Origin: Actinoplanes philippinensis
Lineage (GTDB): Bacteria > Actinomycetota > Actinomycetes > Mycobacteriales > Micromonosporaceae
Direction: 5' to 3'
DNA length: 64,000 nt
Assembly (NCBI RefSeq): GCF_900113015.1
Contig: NZ_FONV01000016.1
Location: forward strand, 157,152-221,151
Shown: in pieces, positions 33,223 through 40,927 of the stretch
Numbering within the stretch: position 1 is the first letter of the stretch
Layout of the letters: every line of letters begins with the position of its first letter
Position numbers and translations under genes: made by a program
The notes under the pieces: model-generated
The model's input: the letters and a program-made list of their open reading frames with translations, nothing else
Told to the model about the DNA's origin: nothing
Database searches by the model: none

Positions 33223-34724
33223 CCCACCGTCTGCACAAGACCGTCGCCGTCACCACCACGGCGGTCGCGATGGCCTTGACCGCGGGCCTGCCGGCGGGCG
33301 CCGCGCCTGCCGACGGTGCCGACCTGGTGGCGCTCTCAGTCGAATCCGGTGAACTGCGCCTCGATGTCCGCAGCGACGGCCGGACCTACACCGATCCGCA
33401 TCAGGTCCGGTTCATCGCCTCGGGGCAACCGGTCGGCGTGATCCCCGACGATCCGGCGTTCGCGTTCCTCGGCCGGCCCGGCGCGCCGGCGTGGTCGCTG
33501 CAGGACGGCTCGCCGTTCTCCACGTTCGACACCACCGCCATCACCAAGGGCGACGTGACGCTGGAACTCGCCTCGATCGAGGGTCCCGGCACTTTCGCCG
33601 CGTACACGCTGTCGGAGTGGGGCCGGCCCACTCTGCTGCTGGACAGTGACGGCCACCGCAGCACCCGGCTGCCGGCCGGAAAGCGCACGGGCGGCGTCGT
33701 GTGGTTGTTCGATGCCGCCGGGGACTACCGGGTGACGCTGCGGGCGACCTCGCACACCGGCGCGCAAACACTTCGAGACGAAGCGGTCTACACCGTCTCG
33801 ATACCCGCCGGGGCCCAGGCCGGCCCGGCGAAGCAGTCGCCGCCGGCGCAGCAGAGCGCCCCGGCCGGCACGACGGCCGCCGAGTCCACCATCGCGAAGA
33901 AGGCCGCAGCGGCGGCAACGTCAGCCGCCACCGTCACCGCCACCGGCAGGAAGGTCATCTCCGACGGGCACGTCGACATGGGCCCGGTACTCGACGACGG
34001 CAGGCTGACGATCCGGCTCAAGGACGACAGCACCACTCCCCCCACCTGGCGCGAGCCGGCCGACGTCACGCTCAAGGTCACCGACAAAGCGCTGATCGAC
34101 GTGCCGTCCGGCGCCGGGTACGCGTTCCTCGGCAAGGCCGGCGACAAGGTTTACCTCCTGCCCCAGTCCCAGCAGGCCGGCATCGTCTGGCCGGGCTGGA
34201 ACACCCAGCACGAATCCGTGGTCAAGGGCACCAAGGGAAACGTCACCTGGCGCCTCAAGCAGGTCAGCGGCCCGGGCCGGTTCAAGCTGTTTCTCACCGG
34301 CTCGTTCGGCACGCCCGAAGTCCTCTTCGACTCGGCGAAGGCGCTGCCGCAGCAGCTCGCCATCGCGCCCAACACCCACGCGCACGGCAACTGGGCCTTC
34401 ACCGAAGCCGGGATCTATCAGCTCACGGTCGAGATGACCGCCACCACGACAGCCGGCAAGAGCCTGTCGGACACCAGGATCCTCACCGTTGCCGTCGGTA
34501 ACTCGACCAGCACCGGCGACGGCGGCAGCTCGGGACAGAACGGCGACGGCGGAGCGGCCACCGACGGCAAGGGCAGCGGTGGTGGTCTCGCCAAGACCGG
34601 CACGGACATCATGTCGATCGCCGGCGGCGGAGCGCTGTTGCTCATCGCGGGCGTAGCCGTCGTCGTGCTCGCTCGGAGGCGGCGAAGCGAGCCGGGTCAC
34701 GTGTCCACTCCCGACCCTTCCTAA
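33219..34724 (+). CDS. anchored-repeat surface protein, two repeats, sortase-type end
   Basis: 501 residues, starting at ATG 33219 inside the previous stop (ATGA). After the signal peptide come two anchored-repeat domains. The first is degenerate (DDPAFAFLGRPGAPAWSLQD, no His motif). The second is complete: ISDGHVDMGPVLDDGRLTIR, GYAFLGKAGDKVYLLPQ, IVWPGWNTQ and NTHAHGNWAFTEAGIYQL. A Gly/Ser-rich spacer leads to LAKTGTD, a membrane helix (IAGGGALLLIAGVAVVVLA) and RRRR. LAxTG is the preferred motif of actinobacterial class E sortases, so the protein is likely linked to peptidoglycan. No sortase gene is in the window. Confidence 0.87.
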   Translation: MTHRLHKTVAVTTTAVAMALTAGLPAGAAPADGADLVALSVESGELRLDVRSDGRTYTDPHQVRFIASGQPVGVIPDDPAFAFLGRPGAPAWSLQDGSPFSTFDTTAITKGDVTLELASIEGPGTFAAYTLSEWGRPTLLLDSDGHRSTRLPAGKRTGGVVWLFDAAGDYRVTLRATSHTGAQTLRDEAVYTVSIPAGAQAGPAKQSPPAQQSAPAGTTAAESTIAKKAAAAATSAATVTATGRKVISDGHVDMGPVLDDGRLTIRLKDDSTTPPTWREPADVTLKVTDKALIDVPSGAGYAFLGKAGDKVYLLPQSQQAGIVWPGWNTQHESVVKGTKGNVTWRLKQVSGPGRFKLFLTGSFGTPEVLFDSAKALPQQLAIAPNTHAHGNWAFTEAGIYQLTVEMTATTTAGKSLSDTRILTVAVGNSTSTGDGGSSGQNGDGGAATDGKGSGGGLAKTGTDIMSIAGGGALLLIAGVAVVVLARRRRSEPGHVSTPDPS

Positions 34725-34745
34725 TGAAAATGAAAACCATTAACA
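34725..34745 (+). promoter_or_regulatory. Zur-like operator inside the anchored-protein cluster
   Basis: TGAAAACCATTAACA (34731-34745) matches the Zur consensus, and an overlapping TGAAAATGAAAAC half starts at 34725. It stands 52 bases before the TTG start at 34797, so the importer half of the cluster has its own zinc-responsive promoter. Confidence 0.78.
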
Positions 34746-34796
34746 TCTAGATCGTTCCGGTGATCGGTCACCGGATCCATCCCAAGGAGAATCCCC

Positions 34797-35450
34797 TTGC
34801 GTAAACCGCTCCGCCTCCTGCTCGGCAGCGGCATCCTCGCCGCCGCCCTGCTCGGCGCCGCCGTACCCGCCCAGGCCACCGACACCGTGGTCCTCGGCGC
34901 CGGCCACGTCGACGTGGTCGACCTCGCCTACGAGGACGGCGTCCTCGAGATCGGCGTCCACGACGAGACCGTCGAGCCCGACGTCGAACGCGAGGTCGAC
35001 GACGTGGTCTTCCTCGTCAAGAAGGCCGCGAAGATCGCCGTTCCCGACGACCCCGCGTTCGGCTTCCTCGGATCGCCGGGCAAGCCTGTCTGGGTCCTGC
35101 CGGAGATTCAGAACGAGGACCTGCTCTGGCCCGGCATCGCCACCGAGGAGATCGAGAACGGCGTCTTCGCCGCCGACTCGGTCACGCTGAAGTTCGAGAA
35201 GGTCACCGGCGCCGGCCGCGTCGCCATCTTCACCGAGAACGCCGTCGGCGCCCCGAACGTGCTGGTCAACAGCGGCGACGGCCTGCCCGACGCGCTGCCG
35301 CTGGCGACCGGCACGCACCAGCACGCCAGCTGGGCGTTCCAGAAGGCCGGCGTCCACCTCATCAAGGTCAGCGCGACCGCCGAGCTGGCCGCCACCGGCC
35401 AGAGCGTCACCTCGGCGCCGGTCGTCTACAAGTTCGTGGTCCAGCCGTGA
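34797..35450 (+). CDS. secreted single-repeat anchored-type protein
   Basis: 217 residues with a TTG start at 34797, supported by AAGGAGA ahead of it. Signal peptide MRKPLRLLLGSGILAAALLG ends in AQA. The mature part is a single anchored-repeat domain: LGAGHVDVVDLAYEDGVLEI, AFGFLGSPGKPVWVLPE, LLWPGIATEE, then GTHQHASWAFQKAGVHLIKV. No wall anchor is present, so the protein is probably free or lipid-independent at the surface. Its acidic region (EPDVEREVDD) is unusual. The stop overlaps the next gene's GTG. Confidence 0.85.
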   Translation: MRKPLRLLLGSGILAAALLGAAVPAQATDTVVLGAGHVDVVDLAYEDGVLEIGVHDETVEPDVEREVDDVVFLVKKAAKIAVPDDPAFGFLGSPGKPVWVLPEIQNEDLLWPGIATEEIENGVFAADSVTLKFEKVTGAGRVAIFTENAVGAPNVLVNSGDGLPDALPLATGTHQHASWAFQKAGVHLIKVSATAELAATGQSVTSAPVVYKFVVQP

Positions 35451-36070
35451 GGGCCGCCGCGGTCCTCGCCGCCGCGATGAGCCTGGTGGTCGCGGCCGCC
35501 GTGCCGGCACAGGCGGCCACCGTCACCCTCACCAGCGGTCACGTCGACGTCCTCGACGTCGACTACACCGCCGGCGCCCTGGTGCTGAGCGTCAACGACG
35601 ACGTGGCCGAGCGCAACCCGGCCGACGTGGTCTTCCAGGTGCCGGCCGCCGCGAAGATCACCGTGCCGGCCGGCAGCGCGTGGTCGTTCCTCGGCATGCC
35701 CGGAAGCACCGCGTGGGTGCTTCCGCAGAGCAACACCAGCGGCCTGCTCTGGGCCGGCTGGAACACCGCGGAGGTCCCGGCCGGAGTGTTCCAGAGCAAC
35801 TCGGTGACGTTCCGGCTCACCAGCTTCACCGGACCGGGCCACGTCAGCGTCTACACCGTCTCGGCCGGCACACCGACCAGGATGTTCGACTCCTCCGACG
35901 GCCTGCCCGACACCCGGACCGTCACCTACAACGCCCACACCCACGCCAACTGGGGCTTCACCGCCGCCGGCACCTACACCCTCAACTTCGAGGTGACCGG
36001 CAAGCTGATCAGCACCGGAGCAACCGTGACCACCGGCGTGAAGGCGTTCACCTTCACCGTCCTGCCGTGA
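35447..36070 (+). CDS. secreted single-repeat anchored-type protein 2
   Basis: 207 residues, GTG 35447 overlapping the previous stop. Signal peptide ends VPAQA. One domain: LTSGHVDVLDVDYTAGALVL, AWSFLGMPGSTAWVLPQ, LLWAGWNTAEV, and YNAHTHANWGFTAAGTYTLN. No anchor. It is a close relative of the gene before it and the two may be a tandem duplication. A strong hairpin follows. Confidence 0.85.
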   Translation: MRAAAVLAAAMSLVVAAAVPAQAATVTLTSGHVDVLDVDYTAGALVLSVNDDVAERNPADVVFQVPAAAKITVPAGSAWSFLGMPGSTAWVLPQSNTSGLLWAGWNTAEVPAGVFQSNSVTFRLTSFTGPGHVSVYTVSAGTPTRMFDSSDGLPDTRTVTYNAHTHANWGFTAAGTYTLNFEVTGKLISTGATVTTGVKAFTFTVLP

Positions 36071-36074
36071 TCCC

Positions 36075-36111
36075 GGTGGGTCCGCTCCAGTGGAAGTGGA
36101 GCGGACCCACC
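36075..36111 (+). terminator. perfect 15-bp hairpin before the binding-protein gene
   Basis: GGTGGGTCCGCTCCA (36075-36089) pairs with 36097-36111 around a 7-base loop. No T-run follows. It separates the secreted-protein genes from the importer genes that start at 36133, and could act as an attenuator or processing site. Confidence 0.7.
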
Positions 36112-36132
36112 GCCCACCGTACCCGGAGACCC

Positions 36133-37677
36133 GTGAAACGCCTGCTCGCCGCAACCCTGCTGGCCGGCGCCGTGGCCGGCTGCGCGCCGCCGCCCGCCCT
36201 GTCCGACACCGACGGGCGCGTCCAGGTGGTCACCACCACCGGCATCCTGGCCGACCTGGTCCGCAACGTCGGCGGCGAGCGTGTCCTGGTCGACTCGATC
36301 GTGCCGGACAACGCCGACGCCCACGCGTACGAACCCACGCTGCGCGACGTGCGCAACATCGTCTACGCCGACGTGGCCTTCAGCAACTACCTGCTCCTGG
36401 AGGCCCAGAGCGTCATCAAGACCATGGACGCCAACCTCCCCGACGGCGTACGCCAGATCTCCCTCGCCGAAGGCGCCACGAAGTACGCCGCCGAGATCAT
36501 CCCACTCGTCGAGGACGTCTCCCTGGACACCATCTGGCTCGGTCTGCGCGCCCGCGGTTCCGGCGCCACGCACGGGGTCACCCGGTCCTCGGACGTCCGG
36601 CTCTCCGCAACCCGCGTCGACGGCCCCGGACGGCTGTCGGCCTATCTGACCGAGTCGTTCGGCAACCCCGACATCGCCGTCGACTCCGGCGACGGCTTCG
36701 ATCCGGCCAACGGCTACCGCGACGACACCATGAACCTCCCGTCGGACGCGCACACCCACATGAGCTGGGCGTTCACCGAACCCGGTGTCTACCGGCTCAC
36801 CCTGCGCGCCGAGTTGGCGGTGTCCGACGACAGCAAGCCGCTGCCGATGGGCGAGCAGACCTTCACCTTCGCCGTCGGGGTGGACCCGCACACCGTGCCC
36901 GGCATGCACGGGGCCCTGGTGCTGCACGACGGGCACACCGACGTCACCGCCGACATCGACACCGGCGAGCTCTACCTGTACGGCGACGGCCACGGCGGCA
37001 CCGAGCAGGTACGCCACGATCCCGCCCGCACCGTCATCGAGGTTCCCGCCAGGGCCCTCAAGGAAGTGCCCGCCGGGCCGGGTTTCCGGTTCCTCGGCCG
37101 GCCCGGAACGCAGATCTACCAGTTACCGCAGGCGGTGCTGGGCCGGCACGTGCACGGCGAGATCGACCCGCACCTGTGGCAGGACGTCGGCAACGCCCAG
37201 TCCTACGTGGAGCTGATCCGGGACACGCTGATCGCCGCCGACCCGGCCGGCACCGCCGACTACCGGGCCAACACCGACCGGTACCTGACCGAACTGAGCG
37301 CGCTCGACGCGTACGTCCAGAAACAGATCGACGCCATCCCGGCGGCGAACCGCCATCTGGTGACCACGCACGACGCCTTCGCCTATCTCGCCAAGGCCTA
37401 CGACATCCCGGTCGCCGGATTCGTCACCCCGAACCCCGCCGTCGAACCCGGTCTCACCGACCGCCGCCGCCTCACCGAGACCCTGCGCAACCTGCGGATC
37501 CGGGCGGTGTTCCTGGAACCCAACCTGCGCGCCCGCTCCTCCACCCTCGTCGAGGTCGCCAAGCAGCAGAACGTGAAGGTCTGCGACATCTACGGCGACG
37601 CCTTCGACGACCGGGTCACCGACTACGTGTCGATGATGCGGTTCAACGCCGACTCCCTCCGCTCCTGCCTCTCCTGA
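36133..37677 (+). CDS. anchored-repeat ABC transporter substrate-binding lipoprotein with permuted insert
   Basis: 514 residues from GTG 36133. Lipobox AVAGC. The ZnuA-like N-lobe (VVTTTGILADLVRNVGGERV, DAHAYEPTLRDVRNI) runs to about residue 126. It is interrupted by an anchored-repeat domain to about residue 335, after which the C-lobe resumes (HVHGEIDPHLWQDVGN, LVTTHDAFAYLAKAYDIPV, FLEPNLRARSSTLVEV). The insert is in permuted order: the domain's C-terminal half (DTIWLGLRA, DAHTHMSWAFTEPGVYRLTL) precedes its N-terminal half (HDGHTDVTADIDTGELYLYG, FRFLGRPGTQIYQLPQ). Metal histidines of the SBP fold are kept. Next to permease and ATPase genes, it is the receptor of the second importer. Confidence 0.9.
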   Translation: MKRLLAATLLAGAVAGCAPPPALSDTDGRVQVVTTTGILADLVRNVGGERVLVDSIVPDNADAHAYEPTLRDVRNIVYADVAFSNYLLLEAQSVIKTMDANLPDGVRQISLAEGATKYAAEIIPLVEDVSLDTIWLGLRARGSGATHGVTRSSDVRLSATRVDGPGRLSAYLTESFGNPDIAVDSGDGFDPANGYRDDTMNLPSDAHTHMSWAFTEPGVYRLTLRAELAVSDDSKPLPMGEQTFTFAVGVDPHTVPGMHGALVLHDGHTDVTADIDTGELYLYGDGHGGTEQVRHDPARTVIEVPARALKEVPAGPGFRFLGRPGTQIYQLPQAVLGRHVHGEIDPHLWQDVGNAQSYVELIRDTLIAADPAGTADYRANTDRYLTELSALDAYVQKQIDAIPAANRHLVTTHDAFAYLAKAYDIPVAGFVTPNPAVEPGLTDRRRLTETLRNLRIRAVFLEPNLRARSSTLVEVAKQQNVKVCDIYGDAFDDRVTDYVSMMRFNADSLRSCLS

Positions 37678-37695
37678 ACCACCCGAGGACCAACC

Positions 37696-38580
37696 TTGAT
37701 CAAATCCCTGCTCGCCGTGCTGCTCGCGGCGGCTCCCAGCCCCACTCCCGGCCTCGACCAGTCACTGGACCCGGGCCAGGCCCAGGCCACCGGCCGGGCC
37801 GTGCTGGAGACCGGCCACGTCGACATCGGCCCCCGCCTGCGCGACGGCACGTGGACCATCCAGATCCACGACGACCACGCCGTCCCCTCGGTGTGGCGCG
37901 AACCCGCCGACACCGTCCTGCGGGTCCGGGACACCGCTCGTCAGGCGGTTCCCGACGACCCGGCCTACGCGTTCCTCGGCGAGCAGCCCGGCACCGAGGT
38001 GCACGTGGTGCCGCAGACCGAGAAGCAGGGCGTCGTCTGGATCGGCTGGAACACCCAGGACCCCGGCGTGATCGGCGCGATCAGCCGCGGCGTCACCATG
38101 ACCCTGCGCGGCGTGCAAGGACCCGGCGCGGTCACGGTCTTCCTCCAGTCCGGCAACCTCGGCGCCCCGCAGGTGCTGTGGAGCACCACGAAACCACTGC
38201 CACAGCCGATGTGGGTCGAGACCAACACCCACACCCACGCCAACTGGGTGTTCGGCAAGCCCGGCAACTACCAGCTCGCCGTCGACATCAGCGCCGACCT
38301 CGCCGACGGCGCCACGGCCACGGCGAGCACCGTGCTGCGCCTGGCCGTCGGGGACGGCACCGAGCCCGACTTCGACACCGCGTTCACCGCTCCTCCAGCC
38401 GCCGGGTCCGCCTCGATCGCCCCAGCGGCAACCACGGATCAAGACCCTTCATCCGGTACGTGGCAGACGCCCGCCCTGATCGGCGCCGGCCTCCTCGTCC
38501 TGCTGATCATCGCGGCGCTCGTCGCCCGGCAGTCGGCGGTACGTCGCCGCGCCGAACGCGAACGCGAGAACGTCCGATGA
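37696..38580 (+). CDS. membrane-anchored single-repeat surface protein
   Basis: 294 residues from TTG 37696 (GAGGA upstream). A short signal segment MIKSLLAVLLAAAPSPTPGL, then one anchored-repeat domain: LETGHVDIGPRLRDGTWTIQ, AYAFLGEQPGTEVHVVPQ, VVWIGWNTQD, NTHTHANWVFGKPGNYQLAV. A flexible Pro/Ala/Ser spacer, a membrane helix (LIGAGLLVLLIIAALVA) and a basic tail follow. There is no sortase motif, so it stays as a membrane protein. The stop overlaps the ATPase start (ATGA). It may pass zinc to the importer receptor. Confidence 0.87.
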   Translation: MIKSLLAVLLAAAPSPTPGLDQSLDPGQAQATGRAVLETGHVDIGPRLRDGTWTIQIHDDHAVPSVWREPADTVLRVRDTARQAVPDDPAYAFLGEQPGTEVHVVPQTEKQGVVWIGWNTQDPGVIGAISRGVTMTLRGVQGPGAVTVFLQSGNLGAPQVLWSTTKPLPQPMWVETNTHTHANWVFGKPGNYQLAVDISADLADGATATASTVLRLAVGDGTEPDFDTAFTAPPAAGSASIAPAATTDQDPSSGTWQTPALIGAGLLVLLIIAALVARQSAVRRRAERERENVR

Positions 38581-39299
38581 CCGCCGCGCTGGAGATGACC
38601 AGGGTCGCCGCCGATCTCGGTGGGCGGCCGGTGCTGCGCGACGTCGATGTGCGCGTGGACACCGGGCAGTTCACCGCGCTGCTCGGCCCGAATGGCGCGG
38701 GCAAGACCACCCTGATGCGAGCCGCGCTGGGTCTGATCCCGCTGCGCGCCGGCACGGTCACCAGCGGCAGTGCCGGCTATGTGCCGCAGCGCCACGAGTT
38801 CACCTGGGACTTCCCCGCCTCGGTCCAGGACGCCGTGCTCAGCGGCCTGGTCCGCCGGATCGGGCTGTTCCGCCGGCCGGGCGTCGCCCATTGGCAGGCC
38901 GTCTGGGACGCCCTCGACCGGGTACGCCTGACCGACCTGCGCAAACGACCGGTCGGGGAACTGTCCGGCGGCCAGCGGCAGCGCGTCCTGGTCGCCCGCG
39001 CGCTCGTGCTGGAACCGGCGGTGCTGCTGCTCGACGAGCCGTTCACCGGACTCGACATGCCCGCCCAGGAGACACTGACCGATCTGTTCGCCGACATCGC
39101 CCGGGAACGCGCCGTGCTGATGGCCACCCACGACCTGACCGCGGCCGCGTACACCTGCGATCGTCTGATCCTGCTCAACCGCACCGTGATCGCCGCCGGC
39201 CCTCCCTCGGACCTCAAGGACCCCGAGGTCTGGATGCGGACGTTCGACGTCGGCCCCGGCTCCCACCTGCTCAAAGCCCTCGACCTCGGGGGAGCCTGA
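38577..39299 (+). CDS. anchored-repeat ABC transporter ATP-binding protein
   Basis: 240-residue ABC ATPase. Walker A is LLGPNGAGKTTLMRAALGL, Q-loop AGYVPQRHEFTWDFPASV, signature ELSGGQRQRVLVARAL, Walker B AVLLLDEPFTGLD, switch His in MATHDLTAAAYT. Overlap with the preceding gene (38577-38580) and a one-base gap to the permease show a tight operon. Family assignment follows from its neighbours; the sequence resembles zinc/manganese importer ATPases. Confidence 0.94.
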   Translation: MTAALEMTRVAADLGGRPVLRDVDVRVDTGQFTALLGPNGAGKTTLMRAALGLIPLRAGTVTSGSAGYVPQRHEFTWDFPASVQDAVLSGLVRRIGLFRRPGVAHWQAVWDALDRVRLTDLRKRPVGELSGGQRQRVLVARALVLEPAVLLLDEPFTGLDMPAQETLTDLFADIARERAVLMATHDLTAAAYTCDRLILLNRTVIAAGPPSDLKDPEVWMRTFDVGPGSHLLKALDLGGA

Positions 39300-39300
39300 C

Positions 39301-40149
39301 GTGTCGCCGTGGCAGTTCCTGGCCGACCTGACCAACCCCGACCTGGCGTTCCTGCCCAAGGCCCTGACCATCGCCGTGCTCTCGGCGATCATGTGCGGAG
39401 TCGTCGGCTGCTACGTGGTCCTGCGCGGCATGGCGTTCATCGGTGACGCCGTCGCCCACGCCGTCTTCCCCGGCCTGGCCATCGCCTTCCTCTTCTCCGG
39501 CAGCCTGGTCGTCGGCGGCACCATCGCCGGAATCGTCACCGCGCTGCTGGTGACCGTGTTCGCCCAGAACCGCCGCCTCAAGGAGGACTCCGTCATCGGA
39601 ATCTTCTTCGTCGCCGCGTTCGCCCTCGGCATCGTCATCATCTCCCGGGCGCCCGGATACGCCGGATCCCTGCAGCAGTTCCTGTTCGGCTCGATCACCG
39701 GCATCCCCGACCGCGACCTCTACGTCGTCGGCGGAACCGCCATCGCCGTCCTGCTCGCCGTGTTCCTGCTGCACAAAGAGTTCGTGGCGATCACCCTGGA
39801 CCGCGAGATGGCCCGCGCCCTCGGGCTGCGCACCTTCTGGCTCGACCTGACGCTCTACGTGCTGGTCACCCTCGCCGTGGTGATGGCCGTGCAGACCATC
39901 GGCAACATCCTCGTGCTGGCCCTGCTGATCACCCCGGCCGCCACCGCCCGGCTGCTCACCGACCGGCTCGCGGCGATGATGGCCCTCGCCCCCGCGATCG
40001 GCGGCGCCTGTGCCCTGATCGGCCTGTACCTCTCCTGGTCCTGGGACCTGCCGGCCGGAGGCACCATCGTGCTCACCCTCACCGGCGCCTTCCTGCTCGC
40101 GCACCTGGCCGCACCACGTCACGGTCTGATCGCCCGCCTCGCCGCCTGA
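39301..40149 (+). CDS. anchored-repeat ABC transporter permease
   Basis: 282 residues from GTG 39301. ABC-3 family: VVGCYVVLRGMAFIGDAVAH followed by AVFPGLAIAFLFSG, FGSITGIPDRDLYVVGG, TIGNILVLALLITPAATARL and about eight hydrophobic segments. A single permease gene suggests a homodimer, unlike the two-permease importer at 26.9-28.6 kb. With the ATPase and permuted receptor it forms a complete second zinc-type importer. Confidence 0.93.
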   Translation: MSPWQFLADLTNPDLAFLPKALTIAVLSAIMCGVVGCYVVLRGMAFIGDAVAHAVFPGLAIAFLFSGSLVVGGTIAGIVTALLVTVFAQNRRLKEDSVIGIFFVAAFALGIVIISRAPGYAGSLQQFLFGSITGIPDRDLYVVGGTAIAVLLAVFLLHKEFVAITLDREMARALGLRTFWLDLTLYVLVTLAVVMAVQTIGNILVLALLITPAATARLLTDRLAAMMALAPAIGGACALIGLYLSWSWDLPAGGTIVLTLTGAFLLAHLAAPRHGLIARLAA

Positions 40150-40352
40150 GGTTCCGACGAAGAGCGGCGGCTCTGGCGGCTCTCACCGTAGGGGCCGCCG
40201 TCCCGGCGCCGGGGTCTACCGCCACCGCAGCCGAAGGACCCGCACCACAACCCCGCGGCGTCCACACCGACGCCGTCTCCCCCTTCCTCGACCAGGGCCG
40301 GCCGATCCTGGCGTCGAAGGCCGACGTCGCCGAAGGCAACGGCACCCGCTGA
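40146..40352 (+). pseudogene. truncated anchored-repeat wall protein remnant
   Basis: Directly after the permease, the frame from 40146 reads a signal-peptide-like RFRRRAAALAALTVGAAVPA followed by GVHTDAVSPFLDQGRPILAS and KADVAEGNGTR, then TGA at 40350-40352. The HTDAVSPFLD part matches the start of the wall-anchored protein that usually follows these permeases. The rest of the expected several-hundred-residue protein is absent. No clear start codon exists (CTG at 40146). It is the leftover of a deleted gene. Confidence 0.7.
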
Positions 40353-40927
40353 ACGGCGCGGCCTCGTCGGCGGCCGTCCCGGCTGAATATCGCCGGCGAG
40401 AGATTCGCCGGGTTCCCCGAATGGAGCATCAGGAGTCGATGAACGCCTGATCGGGCCGTCTTCATGCGTCTTTGATTGCCCGATCGGGCCAATCATCGGC
40501 GCCATTACATGCAGTTCTGACGATATATTCGTCCCAGGCGCCGATGCGACTTCAGTAGCACGGCCAGGCGAATGGACGGGGTGCCACGACGACCATCGAT
40601 CAATCGATGGATCGGGCCGAGGTCACGACGAACGGTGTGCCCTGCTGACACGTTGTCACGAGGTCAGGGACCTTCCGGCCGGTCACGGCAAGTCTCGCAC
40701 CGGCGCGGATCACCGTCCGATCACCACCGACCAGCAGGTATTCGCCGAGCAGCAGGCATCGGTGCTCGACCCCCGCGGTGACAATTCCGGTCAGGGTGTG
40801 CAAGCCGGTTTCCATAACGCCATCATCTCCCCCACATCAGGATCGACACGAGATCTACCAGGGCGCGATGTCTCTCAATATGATCCAGCTCAATGTGAGC
40901 TTCCTCGTTCGTACCCGGAGGACATCT
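40353..40927. other. intergenic region before protease gene
   Basis: About 575 bases without a supported gene, probably the deletion scar of the wall-protein gene plus the promoter of the protease. An inverted repeat GATCGGGC (40449-40456) and GCCCGATC (40478-40485) is visible. No Zur-like box was found here. Confidence 0.45.

Noticed and set aside
36090..39299. 1069-codon open frame on the plus strand
   Set aside because: It runs in another frame through four well-supported genes (receptor, surface protein, ATPase) and is extremely Arg/Pro-rich, a typical shadow in high-GC DNA; only its final part coincides with the true ATPase frame.
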